Under the pieces are notes generated by a model, which saw only the letters and a program-made list of their open reading frames with translations, had not been told where the DNA came from and searched no databases. Shown here piece by piece: positions 23,496 through 32,391 of a stretch of 32,539 nt of DNA. Numbering within the stretch: position 1 is the stretch's first letter; every line of letters begins with the position of its first letter. The stretch is from positions 1 to 32,539 of the forward strand of contig CAJLYQ010000015.1 in NCBI GenBank assembly GCA_905210905.1. The letters run 5' to 3'. The DNA is from an uncultured Christensenella sp. (GTDB lineage Bacteria > Bacillota > Clostridia > Christensenellales > DTU072). The position numbers were made by a program, and so were the translations under genes.

Positions 23496-25340
23496 TTAAG
23501 GTCTGACTACGCTCGTGTGTCCCGTACGAACTATTGCAAATATTTTAGTTCCGAGACTCTCGGCTTCCATAGATGTTTCGGTCGTGTTAAACTCATATTC
23601 TTCTGCCGACACGACGTAATATTCTTTTTCGTTTGTTTTTACGCTTCTGTAATTTAACACGGTCGAATAGTTGGCGTAAGTCGTGTTAAACGTAGCGATT
23701 TCGGCGTCGTCCGAGCGATTTTTGACTTTCACTTCAACGTATGCTTTGGATAAATCTCCGGAAACTCCCAAGTATCTCACGGTTCTCGTTTCGTACGTTC
23801 CGTTAACGAATTCTCTCGTTTTGCTTACGAGGTTACCGTCTTCGTCGTATTTATCGCCGAGTTCCACCGCAACGCTGCCGTTGGAAAGATTGATAATCAT
23901 ATCCTTGCTTTCTCTGTCTTTCACCGTGGCTCTGCCGCCGTTTATATTCCCGATTTCGCTATATTCGGGTTTTACCACTACTTTACCGTCGTAATCAAGT
24001 ATGCCGTATTTCCCGTCGTACTTAACGATTATTCTTTGCGACACAAGGTCTACGAAACAAACTTCCGCGCCGAGCGTTATTTCATTCTCCAAGTTTGCGT
24101 CTACTATCGCCGCGCTTTGCTCGTCGTTTGCGTTGATTATGTATTTATCAGCCGCAATTTTTATGATTTTACTTAAATCGTACGCGCCGAGCGTAGCGGT
24201 AAGGTCGGCTTTCACTCCGAAATTTCCGTCAAGTTCGACTACTTTCTTTTGCTCGGATTTTTTACCGTTTTGATATTCTCTTACTTCTGCGATTACTCCG
24301 AGTACGTTTCGATAGACAACGCCGTCTTTCTCTTCGAGTTTTTCCGCCATATGGATGTTTTCTATCGAATAATTAAAGTCGATTTTCGTAAGGGAACCCG
24401 TCAAAATATCGGCAACGTAATGTTCGACTTTATAAAGCAACTTGCTCGTTTCGTCATAATACGTATAATCCGTTGCTGTTTCGGGTACTTTGTAAGAATA
24501 AGTATACAATATTTTCCCTTCGTGCGCAAGACTAGCGTCGTATTGCCCAGGAACAAGCGTCTTCGCTATAGTTTTTCCGTCTTTATCGGATATTACGATA
24601 ACGCTATAATCTCCGGTATAGTATTCGCTGTAAAAGTAATTTTCGTACCCTGTTCCGAATATTTCCGAAAGGTTTTCTCTCTCTTTTTCGAGTTTTCCTC
24701 CGACGGTCGGGTCTTTCTTCCCGTCTTTTTCGGTAACGGAATTCGCCGCCTTGATAATACCGTTGTCGTTTTGCACGGTAAACGTTTTTTCACTCTTTTG
24801 TTTATCTTTTTCTATCGTGACAACGTACTTTTCATAACGCGTTTCTTTTATTTTCTCTCCGCCGGAGTAAAGATAAAACGTGTTGCGATTTCCGTCGATA
24901 ACGCTCACGTCGGCGCCGTATTCGCATATTTTTCCACCGAAACAATCGTAAAGCGCGTTATTTTTCTCGTCGATAATGAATTTGGGTTCGTCGCCGAATA
25001 TGCCGCTGTAATCGATGTTTTCGTCCATATCGTTAAGAATTACCTTGCCCGCTACCAACGAATATACGTCAACGGTGTCCTTTTTCCTGATAAAATAAAT
25101 CCCGTTGTCTTTCGCCGAAACGGAAACGGCTTCGTCTTTGTAAAGCGCGTTCAATGCCGAAACGTCAAGAGCGGAATACTTGAACCCGTCGGCGTCTTCG
25201 CCGCTTGTTTTGTCGAACATATAAGAATAAAGTTCGCTGTAATCGGTGCCTTTCGTTTTGTCTTTACAAGCAACGAACGTCGTTGCAAAAATAACGACGA
25301 ACAGGCACACTGCCAGAATGATTGTCAGTTTCTTTTTCAT
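23496..25340 (-). CDS. WG-repeat-containing lipoprotein
   Basis: A 614-residue extracytoplasmic lipoprotein of unknown function. The signal peptide ends in the lipobox FVAC, so Cys25 would be lipidated and membrane-anchored. One clear WG-type repeat (KYGILDYDGKVVVKPEYSEI) lies in the C-terminal half, with weaker related beta-rich segments such as GVKADL and EITLGAEVCFVD around it. These suggest a propeller-like fold that presents an interaction surface. The N-terminal half is Lys/Asp/Glu-rich and matches nothing I recognise. AAGGAGG lies six bases before the ATG. It stands alone, with its own promoter and terminator. It has no sequence resemblance to the other lipoprotein at 79-1461 beyond the signal peptide. 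Confidence 0.8.
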   Translation of the reverse strand: MKKKLTIILAVCLFVVIFATTFVACKDKTKGTDYSELYSYMFDKTSGEDADGFKYSALDVSALNALYKDEAVSVSAKDNGIYFIRKKDTVDVYSLVAGKVILNDMDENIDYSGIFGDEPKFIIDEKNNALYDCFGGKICEYGADVSVIDGNRNTFYLYSGGEKIKETRYEKYVVTIEKDKQKSEKTFTVQNDNGIIKAANSVTEKDGKKDPTVGGKLEKERENLSEIFGTGYENYFYSEYYTGDYSVIVISDKDGKTIAKTLVPGQYDASLAHEGKILYTYSYKVPETATDYTYYDETSKLLYKVEHYVADILTGSLTKIDFNYSIENIHMAEKLEEKDGVVYRNVLGVIAEVREYQNGKKSEQKKVVELDGNFGVKADLTATLGAYDLSKIIKIAADKYIINANDEQSAAIVDANLENEITLGAEVCFVDLVSQRIIVKYDGKYGILDYDGKVVVKPEYSEIGNINGGRATVKDRESKDMIINLSNGSVAVELGDKYDEDGNLVSKTREFVNGTYETRTVRYLGVSGDLSKAYVEVKVKNRSDDAEIATFNTTYANYSTVLNYRSVKTNEKEYYVVSAEEYEFNTTETSMEAESLGTKIFAIVRTGHTSVVRP

Positions 25341-25371
25341 AATTAACCTCCTTTGAAATGAAACTACTTTA

Positions 25372-25401
25372 ATTATATATCGAATTCGCGCAACTTGACA
25401 A
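25372..25401 (-). promoter_or_regulatory. Promoter of the WG-repeat lipoprotein gene
   Basis: On the minus strand TTGTCA (25396-25401), an 18-base spacer and TATAAT (25372-25377). The start is about 25 bases before the ATG. Confidence 0.65.
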
Positions 25402-25422
25402 GGGGTATTTTGGGGCTAAAAC

Positions 25423-25451
25423 AAAACTCGTCGGGGTTTCCGACGAGTTTT
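25423..25451 (-). terminator. Perfect 12 bp terminator after the gene remnant
   Basis: AAAACTCGTCGG (25423-25434) pairs perfectly with 25440-25451 around a five-base loop. On the minus strand the stem ends in TTTT with more T after a G. It overlaps no coding sequence and follows the remnant's stop at once. Confidence 0.85.
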
Positions 25452-25456
25452 AATCA

Positions 25457-25780
25457 TTATTTTTTCGGTTCAAAATCTTTAAGCGTAAACACGAGTTCGT
25501 TTTCCGCTATCAAAACGGGGTGTCGCACGCTCTTTATTATCGACCCTTCGCCGAAACTAAACTGCCCTTCGGCGTCTTTCGGAAGATAACACACGCTTAT
25601 CCCCTTTCCTATCGGGCTTTCCGCTCTCGTAATATTAATCATATTGCATTTCACGCTGCCGAGCGAACTCTTCGTCGGTACCGTGGCGGCGTTTGAAACG
25701 TACGTGCATTTGAGTTTTACCACGCTGTCCGTAAACGGGTCCGCTACGTTTATCGACGATGGGGAGTGAGCGAGGGGCAA
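25457..25780 (-). pseudogene. 5'-truncated remnant of an unidentified gene
   Basis: An open frame of up to 107 codons, not matched to any family. Its first eight codons (from a TTG at 25780) lie in repeat copy D, and a stop (TAG, 25793-25795) closes the frame just upstream, so no ancestral start survives. There is no ribosome site. The remaining residues (from about SINVADPFTDSVV through to FTLKDFEPKK) have ordinary protein composition and run directly into a good terminator, which argues for a real 3' end. The simplest reading is that the repeat replaced the 5' part of a gene. A small functional protein starting at an internal codon cannot be excluded. Confidence 0.45.
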
Positions 25781-25912
25781 CGCCCCTGCGAACTAAAAAT
25801 GAAAGCGGAATGTGTCATTCCGCTTCCGTGTAAGTCCGACTTACACGGGCCGAGCGTTTATTCTCACAAACCGCAGTGACTGCGTCAAACGCCCGTGTAA
25901 CGTTTGGTCGGT
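25761..25912 (-). repeat. Dispersed structured repeat, type 1, copy D
   Basis: On the minus strand this copy begins AACCGACCAAACGT six bases after the ricT stop and aligns with 1511-1640. It carries three hairpins. The first is CCGTGTAAGT/ACTTACACGG. The second is AAGCGGAATG/CATTCCGCTT (25803-25825, loop ACA), followed by TCATTTTT, which could end the ricT operon. The third is AGGGGC/GCCCCT. The second corresponds to the copy C hairpin with two compensatory pair changes. Confidence 0.75.
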
Positions 25913-25917
25913 TTATT

Positions 25918-26769
25918 TTATTCTTGCGTTTCGCTTATTTCCGCCTCGTTTTGTTTTACTTTTGCGTTCACGTCTTCGAGTTTGTACGTTCTTACGTCCT
26001 GGCTACCGTCTTTTAGCGTTACTCTGATATTACATTCGCGTTTAAGAAGGTTGTTTGACACGACCGTTCCTTCGCCGTCGGGGGTCATTGCGGTAGAATT
26101 TACCTTCGGCATTTGGCTGAACGTTTCCTGATAATAAGCGTTTTCGAATTTCAAGCAACACATAAGTTTGCCGCAGCAACCGCTTATTTTCGTAGGGTTC
26201 AGGCTAAGCCCCTGAATTTTTGCCATTTTTATCGATACTTTTTCAAAATCTCTAAGGTACAGCGTGCAGCAGCACGGTCTTCCGCAAGCGGCGAGCGCGC
26301 CGCGCATTTTTATATCGTCGCGTTCGTATATTTGCCTGAGTTCTATTCTTACGTGAAAAACGGACGCAAGTTCTTTAACAAGTTCTCTGAAATCCACTCT
26401 TCCTGCGGCGGTGAAGTAATAAATGATTTTTTGTCTGTCAAACGTGTACTCTGCGTCGACGAGTTTCATTTCGAGTTTTTTCTCGGCGATTTTTTCCTGT
26501 CCGACTTTAATCAGATTGTCCCGTTTCGCCACGTTTTCGTCGTGACGTTTGGTATCTTCCGCCGTCGCCTTTCTGACGATTTCTTTAAGCGGCGCAACCA
26601 CCATATGGTCGGGCACTTCGTGGTTAGCATTAACGACCGTGCCGTATTCCATACCGCGCGCGGTTTCGGTAATAACCCCGTCGCCTTTTTCGAATTTAAC
26701 GTCTTTGGGCGAAAAATAGTACGTTTTCCCCGACGTTCTGAACTTTACGCCTATTACTTCTTTTGCCAT
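25918..26769 (-). CDS. ricT: PSP1-domain protein RicT (YaaT)
   Basis: A homologue of B. subtilis RicT/YaaT, part of the RicA-RicF-RicT complex that carries iron-sulfur clusters and stimulates RNase Y-dependent mRNA maturation. It has 283 residues, the expected size. The cysteine-rich core is clear: Cys162, Cys166-168 (ACGRPCCCTLY) and Cys198-199 with Cys204-205 (SGCCGKLMCCLKFE). The PSP1 region spans about residues 60-210. The acidic tail is variable in the family. Its ATG lies inside the end of holB (16-base overlap), with GGAGG ten bases upstream. The holB-ricT order is standard in Firmicutes. ricA and ricF are not in the window. Repeat copy D follows the stop and may act as the operon terminator. 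Confidence 0.93.
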   Translation of the reverse strand: MAKEVIGVKFRTSGKTYYFSPKDVKFEKGDGVITETARGMEYGTVVNANHEVPDHMVVAPLKEIVRKATAEDTKRHDENVAKRDNLIKVGQEKIAEKKLEMKLVDAEYTFDRQKIIYYFTAAGRVDFRELVKELASVFHVRIELRQIYERDDIKMRGALAACGRPCCCTLYLRDFEKVSIKMAKIQGLSLNPTKISGCCGKLMCCLKFENAYYQETFSQMPKVNSTAMTPDGEGTVVSNNLLKRECNIRVTLKDGSQDVRTYKLEDVNAKVKQNEAEISETQE

Positions 26770-27725
26770 TTATACTTTGCCTCCAAAATTTCCATTAACA
26801 GCCAACCGCCGACGGAATATGCGTTCATATTCGCCGAAAGCCTTTTTCGCGCTTCGTTTACGGCTATTATCGCCGCCGCCGCGCTTTGTGCGGTATACCC
26901 TTCCGCCGCCCGAGCCAAATCGTATTCGCGGTTAACGGTATACAACGGCGCAGTGCTGCCCGTTACTTTTTTCATAACGTCGCACAGTATTATTTCCATA
27001 AAATCGAGAGTTATTTTCACGACGTCTTTTTCAAACAAACCGCCGTAAACGTATTCCGGAACGCTTGACGAACGTTTCATTTCCGTCATCAACGCAAACG
27101 TTTTTTCGTACAAATCCCGAAATCCCTCTTCCCGGCAAAACTTTTCCGCTTTGGAATAATTCCCCATCGAAAACGCCGCCGCAGTTTCCGCCGTCAACGC
27201 GTCTTCGCCGTTTTGTATGAGTTCTTCCGCAATGTCCGCTGCGGAAACGTCTTCAAGATAAAGTTTCTTTCCGCGCGACCTGAGCGTCGCCAAAAGTCCG
27301 CTTTCGTGCGAAACTCCGAGAAAAATAACGAGATTTTCCGGCGGTTCTTCGTACGTTTTCAAAAGTTTGTTCTGCGCCGCCGGCGACAACAACTCCGCGT
27401 TGTCGATAACCGCGATTTTTTTATCTCCGATTATGCACTTGACGTAAACCTGTTCCAACAACTCGTTCACGTCCTTAACCGTCGGCTTGTCCCGTCCGTC
27501 GAGTTTAAGCACTTCCACGTACTCTCTGTTCAGCACCTGCGTACAAACCGCGCACTCTCCGCAAGCCGTCGGACAAAGCAGTTTCATCTCCGCAAGCAGG
27601 AAAAACGAATCGCGCAACTCGTCGTCTTCGCCGCACACGATATAGGCGTGCGAAACCGCACCCCTTTCTACGTCGCAGGCAAACCGCTTATACGCTACGT
27701 TTTTTCTTACAAGGTCGAAATTCAC
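26754..27725 (-). CDS. holB: DNA polymerase III delta-prime subunit
   Basis: A clamp-loader subunit that helps load the sliding clamp at primer ends. It has 323 residues. The AAA+ fold is recognisable from the zinc-finger cysteines (CPTACGECAVC), KKIAVIDNAELLSPAAQNKL, EEPPENLVIFL and the sensor-like LATLRSRGKKL. The P-loop position reads GEDDELRD and lacks the Gly-Lys-Thr signature; delta-prime subunits commonly do, so this is not a defect. The start is GTG at 27725, sharing its G with the tmk stop (TAGTG), which implies coupling. The C-terminal helical part is less conserved. It overlaps ricT by 16 bases. In B. subtilis two small genes (yaaQ, yaaR) separate tmk and holB; here they are absent. 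Confidence 0.9.
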   Translation of the reverse strand: MNFDLVRKNVAYKRFACDVERGAVSHAYIVCGEDDELRDSFFLLAEMKLLCPTACGECAVCTQVLNREYVEVLKLDGRDKPTVKDVNELLEQVYVKCIIGDKKIAVIDNAELLSPAAQNKLLKTYEEPPENLVIFLGVSHESGLLATLRSRGKKLYLEDVSAADIAEELIQNGEDALTAETAAAFSMGNYSKAEKFCREEGFRDLYEKTFALMTEMKRSSSVPEYVYGGLFEKDVVKITLDFMEIILCDVMKKVTGSTAPLYTVNREYDLARAAEGYTAQSAAAAIIAVNEARKRLSANMNAYSVGGWLLMEILEAKYKWQKK

Positions 27726-28345
27726 TACTCTATTATCCCCCGCGCGCGCAGCGCGTCGATTATTTTTCCGCTCGTAACGAGTTTGTCCTCGTCGGGTTCG
27801 ATGCGAATATAACGACTTTCCGTCGCCGCAAGTTCCTTAAACCCACGATACACCGCAAGGTGAAACTCGTCCTTTTCCGCCTCCAACCTGTCGTTTTCCA
27901 CGACGTTTCCGCTTTGCCTGCGCCAGGAAGTAAGCGGATTCATATCGAGAAACACCACCGCGTCGGGCATACATTTACGAAAAGCGTAACCGTTTATCGC
28001 GGTAACCCTCTCCCTGCCCAGTCCGCGCGCATAACCCTGATACGCAATCGAACTGTCTACGTAACGGTCGCAAATCACCGTCTTTCCGGCGTTAAGCGCA
28101 GGCAAAATAAAATTGTCGATATGCTCGCTTCTCGCCGCCGCAAACAAACTCGCCTCGCACTCCGCGCTCATCTCTTCGTGCAAAATGAGTTCTCTTATCT
28201 TCTCGGCAAGGGGCGTGCCGCCCGGTTCACGGGTAAACACGGCGTCCTGACCGGTTTTTTCAAAATATTCTTTTATTAGTCTGAGTTGCGTGCTTTTGCC
28301 TACGCCTTCGCACCCCTCGAACGTAATAAACTTACCTTTTCCCAT
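27725..28345 (-). CDS. tmk: Thymidylate kinase
   Basis: This kinase phosphorylates dTMP to dTDP with ATP, needed for DNA synthesis. It has 206 residues, the usual length. The P-loop GCEGVGKST lies at 11-19, the DRY-type motif appears as CDRYVDSSIAYQG, and TREPGGTPLAEKIR is the substrate-side signature. The lid region near LTSWRRQSG contains basic residues. The ATG at 28345 has only a weak purine-rich site upstream, and the gap to the decarboxylase-like gene is 18 bases, so coupling is likely. The operon neighbours are those expected in Firmicutes. Confidence 0.96.
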   Translation of the reverse strand: MGKGKFITFEGCEGVGKSTQLRLIKEYFEKTGQDAVFTREPGGTPLAEKIRELILHEEMSAECEASLFAAARSEHIDNFILPALNAGKTVICDRYVDSSIAYQGYARGLGRERVTAINGYAFRKCMPDAVVFLDMNPLTSWRRQSGNVVENDRLEAEKDEFHLAVYRGFKELAATESRYIRIEPDEDKLVTSGKIIDALRARGIIE

Positions 28346-28363
28346 AGTCGTTCTCTCTTTTAA

Positions 28364-29626
28364 CTATTTTATCACATAAATCAACCCGTTTTCAACCCCG
28401 AAAACGCGCTTTTCTCTCTCCGCTTTCGCCAAAAACGCAATATCCCGCTCCGTTATCTCGTCACCCGGATAAATAAGCGGCGTACCCGGCGGATATAACC
28501 CGGCGCAAACGAACGCTTTCCTTCCCTTTGCCTCGGTAAGCAAAATTCTCTCCGCGTCGCACCCGAACTCAATCGGGGCGGGCCTCGGGTGGGGCTTATA
28601 CGGCACGTCGCACTCGGCGTATAAAGGCAAACGCCCTATGCCGTTCACCGCATCGCCAAGGGCGGCAAGATGACGATAATTGTACGGATTAACGATAAAT
28701 ACCACGTCGCGTCCGAAAGTCGTTTCCGCAACGAACCCTTCGTTCCGCAACGCTTCTTCCACCGCTCCGCCGTCAAACGGAGAAGTAAGAACGACCCTCG
28801 TCGGATCCTGCGTTTTCTTAACCGAAAACGGCGATTTCACCGCCGAAACGAACTTTCCTACTTCTTCCAAAACTTCGTCGTACAGCCTTTCTCCGTCCTT
28901 TTCGAACAAGTCTATCGCTCGCTCGATCGAACACATCGTCATAAACGACGGCGACGTCGTATGAAATATTTTTCGGGCAAGAAGCGCTTTTTCCGCATAC
29001 TCGTTTCTGCAACAAAGCACACTTCCGCCGGTCAGCACGGGCAAGGTTTTATGCAGACTTAAGATTACCAAATCCGCACATTCGGAAGCCGATTCAGGCA
29101 GTTTCGAAGAAAATTCAAAATGCGAGCCGTGTGCGGAATCCACTATCGAAACGTAACCGTTTTTTCTAAGCAAATCGCAGTATTCTTTCACGGGAAGAAC
29201 GTTGCCGAAATAATCCGGCGAAGTGAAAATAACGATTTTTACGTCGCTCGGAATCTCGCTCGGATCGCAAAAAGCGTCTGCGTGGTACGCTTTCGCCCGG
29301 CATACGGACAAGGCGTTATACACGGATACGTGTGCGTTGCCTACGATAAGGAACGCGCCGAGTTTGCTTACGGAATACACCGCCTGAAAAATATTGTGCG
29401 TTGCGCCTTGCGTTGAAATAAAACAAGCCTCCGCCTTGTAGACGGAAGCCGTTTTTCGTTCGAGTTCTGCTATGTAACTAACGGACGAAAGCAAGTTGTC
29501 GGTGTACGGCAATTCCGTCACGTCGGTCTTCGTAATATCGTCGGGCAAAACGCCTGCGTGCGACGGCGTGTGAAAACTGATTTTATTCCCGTTTTCGAGA
29601 ATTGCCGCGGTTAACTTTCCGCTCAA
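28364..29626 (-). CDS. Orn/Lys/Arg decarboxylase-family PLP enzyme, YaaO-like
   Basis: A fold-type I PLP enzyme of the ornithine/lysine/arginine decarboxylase major domain, 420 residues, close in layout to B. subtilis YaaO, which also lies next to tmk. Motifs are FHTPSHAGVLP near 18-28, STQGATHNIFQAVYSV (cofactor phosphate region), VDSAHGSHF near 162-170 with Asp163 and His166, and LSLHKTLPVLTGG, where Lys193 should bind PLP. The C-terminal part has AGLYPPGTPLIYPGD, typical of the family. The substrate is not certain; arginine or lysine are the usual candidates. The start is TTG at 29626 with GGGAG seven bases upstream, one base past the greA stop. It is transcribed from the greA promoter. 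Confidence 0.88.
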   Translation of the reverse strand: MSGKLTAAILENGNKISFHTPSHAGVLPDDITKTDVTELPYTDNLLSSVSYIAELERKTASVYKAEACFISTQGATHNIFQAVYSVSKLGAFLIVGNAHVSVYNALSVCRAKAYHADAFCDPSEIPSDVKIVIFTSPDYFGNVLPVKEYCDLLRKNGYVSIVDSAHGSHFEFSSKLPESASECADLVILSLHKTLPVLTGGSVLCCRNEYAEKALLARKIFHTTSPSFMTMCSIERAIDLFEKDGERLYDEVLEEVGKFVSAVKSPFSVKKTQDPTRVVLTSPFDGGAVEEALRNEGFVAETTFGRDVVFIVNPYNYRHLAALGDAVNGIGRLPLYAECDVPYKPHPRPAPIEFGCDAERILLTEAKGRKAFVCAGLYPPGTPLIYPGDEITERDIAFLAKAEREKRVFGVENGLIYVIK

Positions 29627-29627
29627 T

Positions 29628-30107
29628 TTACTCTCCCGTTCTGGAAATCGAAAGGATATCGAACGCCATTTCTCCGGACGGCGTTTTTGCGATTACTCTC
29701 TCTCCGACTTTATGTCCGGCGAGCGCTCTGCCGATAGGGCTTTGATCGCTTATCTTGTTGTCAAGCACGTTGCTTTCCAAAGAAGATACGATTACGAATT
29801 CCACTTCTTCGTCGAACTTAACGTCATATACTTTAACCGTCGTTCCGATACCGGCGTGTTTCGCGTTGATGTCCTGTTCGTTTATAATCTCGACGTCGCT
29901 GAGTATGTCTTCCAGTCTTGCAATCTCGATTTCGTTGGCTTCCTGTTCGGACTTAGCCGCGGAATATTCGGCGTTTTCGCTCAAGTCGCCGAATTCCTTA
30001 GCAGTCTTAATCGCTTTGGAAATCTCGTCACGTTTTGCGGTTTTGCGATTTTGCAACTCCGCCGTAAGTTCGTCAAACTTCTTCTGTGTGAGAATTTGTT
30101 TCGCCAT
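29628..30107 (-). CDS. greA: Transcription elongation factor GreA
   Basis: GreA binds the secondary channel of RNA polymerase and stimulates cleavage of backtracked RNA. It has 159 residues. The N-terminal coiled coil is visible (about 8-75, ending near EIEIARLEDILSDVEI), with the acidic tip DLSENAEYSAAK carrying the Asp and Glu residues that position magnesium. The C-terminal globular domain contains ISDQSPIGRALAGHKVGE, typical of the family. AAGGAG lies 11 bases before the ATG. It is the first gene of the five-gene operon, with a consensus-like promoter upstream. Its placement before yaaO-tmk-holB-ricT differs from B. subtilis, where greA lies elsewhere. Confidence 0.96.
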   Translation of the reverse strand: MAKQILTQKKFDELTAELQNRKTAKRDEISKAIKTAKEFGDLSENAEYSAAKSEQEANEIEIARLEDILSDVEIINEQDINAKHAGIGTTVKVYDVKFDEEVEFVIVSSLESNVLDNKISDQSPIGRALAGHKVGERVIAKTPSGEMAFDILSISRTGE

Positions 30108-30175
30108 TTTTCGTAAAACTCCTTATTTTTAGTCGCAGCGATTTTTTCACCGCGAGCGTTTATTTACAAACAAAT

Positions 30176-30204
30176 ATTATATATTAAACCAACCGATAAG
30201 TCAA
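30176..30204 (-). promoter_or_regulatory. Promoter of the greA-yaaO-tmk-holB-ricT operon
   Basis: On the minus strand TTGACT (30199-30204), a 17-base spacer and TATAAT (30176-30181). The start near 30169 gives a leader of about 60 bases. It lies 16 bases past the nadE stop. Confidence 0.8.
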
Positions 30205-30219
30205 CCGCAATAGTCGCTT

Positions 30220-32133
30220 TTACGATAAATCCGACAAATCGCTCAGCCATTCCGAACAAACCGCGTCCGACGGCATACGCAAATCGCCGCGCGGCGATAA
30301 AGAAACCGACCCGACCTTTACCCCGTCGGGTATGCACGAACGCTTGAATTGCTGCGCGAAAAACCGTTTTACAAACGTCGTAAGCCACTTTTTTATCGTT
30401 TCGTCGTCGTATTTTCCGTTAAACGTATATTTCGCTATGCGATAAATTTTCGACGGCGAAAAAGCGTAACGGACGAAGTAATAAAGGAAGAAATCGTGAA
30501 GTTCGTACGGACCGACTTTGTCTTCGGTGATCTGCACGATTTTTTTACCGTCCGACGGCAAAAGTTCGGGACTTATCGGCGTGGCGAGTATGTCGTTTAA
30601 CGCGCGTTCTACCCCTTTTCCGTAGCGTTTCGCCTCGTAAGAAACAAGGTGCTTTACCAAAGTTTTCGGAACGGAACAGTTGACGCCGTACATCGACATA
30701 TGGTCGCCGTTATAGGTCGCCCAACCTAATGCGAGTTCGGACAAATCCCCCGTGCCTACGACGAGTCCGTTGCGACTGTTGGCGTAGTCCATAAGCACCT
30801 GTGTTCTCTCTCTTGCCTGTGCGTTTTCGTACGTTACGTCGTACTTGTCCATAGGATGTTTTATATCGCTTAAATGCCGACTGACAGACGTGCGGACGGA
30901 TATCTTGACGCACTTCGCGCCTATGCTGCGAGTAAGAAGTTTTGCATTCTTAAGCGTGCGTTCGGTAGTACCGAAACACGGCATTGTGATACCGTAAACC
31001 GTGAATTGAGATTTTTGTTCTTCGCTTAAAAGGTTCTTTGCCCGTACCGCCACGAGAAGGGCGAGTGCGCTGTCCAAGCCGCCGCTTATACCGATTACCG
31101 CGCTTGAAGAACGGGTGTGCTCGATACGTTTCGCAAGGGCGTGCGCCTGAAGGGAAAGAATGAGTTCGGTACGTTTTTCGAGTTCCGCTCCGCCGGGTAC
31201 GAACGGAAGAGTGGGATAAGAACGGGTGAGAGCGGTTTCCGTCGCAGACATATCTGCGGAAACCGTTTTATAGGTAAGATCGGGGTGCGTGTATTGAGCG
31301 TATTTCGTGCGTTCCGCCGCAAGGGAAGAAACGTCGATTTCCGTGAAAATCAAGCCGTAATCGAACAGGTTGCTTTCGGCAAGAATTCGCCCGTTTTCCG
31401 CAATTATATCGTGTCCGGCAAACACCATATCGGTCGTGCTTTCCCCCGCTCCCGCGTCGGCGTAAAGGTACGCGCAAAACAGTTTCGCCGACTGCATAGA
31501 AACGAGCGAGCGGCGGTATTCCGCTTTGCCGACGAGTTCGTTGCTAGCAGAAAGATTGACTATTACCGTCGCACCCGCCAAGGCGTGGGATACCGACGGC
31601 GGATTCATTACCCACAAATCTTCGCATATTTCGGCGGCAATGCGCAAATCGGGCACGGAAGGAACGGTTATTAGTATTTTCGCGCCGAAAAGCGTTTTTT
31701 GACCGCAAAAATCCACTTCGACGGTTTCGGCAAAAGCCGGCGTAAACTGCCGTTTTTCGTAAAACTCGTTGTAGTTCGGAAGATAGGTTTTCGGTATCAG
31801 GGCAAGAATTTTGCCTTTGAAAATCGCCGCCGCAACGTTGTAGTTTTTATCGAGAAAGTTAAACGGCAATCCTACGAAAATCACCGCGTCCACCGCCGCC
31901 GTTTCGGCAAGAATACGTTTAAGCGCGTTTTCCGCGGCAGAAACGAGAACTCCGTGATAGAACAAATCCCCTGCCGTGTAAGCGGTAAGGGACAACTCCG
32001 GGAAAACGATAATTTTCGCGCCACGCTGCGCCGCTTCGCGCACGGAAAAAATAATCTGCTCGGCATTGTAGGCTACGTCCGCGACCTTTAACTTAGGCGA
32101 ACCGCAAGCAACTGTGATAAACCCGTCTTTCAT
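30220..32133 (-). CDS. nadE: Glutamine-dependent NAD synthetase
   Basis: This enzyme makes NAD from deamido-NAD using ATP, with ammonia released from glutamine in an N-terminal nitrilase domain. It has 637 residues from the chosen start, typical of the glutamine type. The nitrilase triad is Glu46 (FPELSLTAY), Lys115 (LIPKTYLPNYNEF) and Cys170 (AAEICEDLWV). The synthetase domain has the PP-loop GISGGLDSALALL and GTGDLSELALGWATYNGDH. The frame extends 12 codons further to a TTG at 32169, but the ATG at 32133 has GGAG 11 bases upstream and aligns better with the nitrilase start. It is transcribed alone, just upstream of the greA operon. A link with the NAD-related TIR gene 10 kb away is not supported. 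Confidence 0.95.
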   Translation of the reverse strand: MKDGFITVACGSPKLKVADVAYNAEQIIFSVREAAQRGAKIIVFPELSLTAYTAGDLFYHGVLVSAAENALKRILAETAAVDAVIFVGLPFNFLDKNYNVAAAIFKGKILALIPKTYLPNYNEFYEKRQFTPAFAETVEVDFCGQKTLFGAKILITVPSVPDLRIAAEICEDLWVMNPPSVSHALAGATVIVNLSASNELVGKAEYRRSLVSMQSAKLFCAYLYADAGAGESTTDMVFAGHDIIAENGRILAESNLFDYGLIFTEIDVSSLAAERTKYAQYTHPDLTYKTVSADMSATETALTRSYPTLPFVPGGAELEKRTELILSLQAHALAKRIEHTRSSSAVIGISGGLDSALALLVAVRAKNLLSEEQKSQFTVYGITMPCFGTTERTLKNAKLLTRSIGAKCVKISVRTSVSRHLSDIKHPMDKYDVTYENAQARERTQVLMDYANSRNGLVVGTGDLSELALGWATYNGDHMSMYGVNCSVPKTLVKHLVSYEAKRYGKGVERALNDILATPISPELLPSDGKKIVQITEDKVGPYELHDFFLYYFVRYAFSPSKIYRIAKYTFNGKYDDETIKKWLTTFVKRFFAQQFKRSCIPDGVKVGSVSLSPRGDLRMPSDAVCSEWLSDLSDLS

Positions 32134-32252
32134 AACAATTTTTTCTCCATTTTTTCGTTTTTTTGCCAAAACAAACGCCGGACAAACAACGATTTTTCGT
32201 ATTTTTAATGTTTTTGCCGTATCACAAACCTAGCAAAACCACTTTTTATAAA

Positions 32253-32281
32253 ATTTTACCACTTTACGAACGGATAATCAA
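32253..32281 (-). promoter_or_regulatory. Candidate promoter of nadE
   Basis: On the minus strand TTGATT (32276-32281), a 17-base spacer and TAAAAT (32253-32258). The leader would be about 110 bases. The sequence is very AT-rich, so this is one reading among several. Confidence 0.4.
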
Positions 32282-32391
32282 CGCTTTTTCTCAAACTTTA
32301 TAAAATTTAACACAACGTAAAAGACAACCGCCCTGACCGATTAAAAAAGATAAACCGATTACGGAAAAAAGCGAGAGAGCCGTCGAAATAA

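Noticed and set aside
26754..27725. HolB lacking a P-loop lysine as a sign of gene decay
   Set aside because: Delta-prime subunits commonly lack a working P-loop; the zinc finger and sensor regions are intact.
32134..32169. Extension of NadE to a TTG at 32169
   Set aside because: The added residues are Lys-rich and unrelated to the nitrilase domain, and the ATG at 32133 has a ribosome site.
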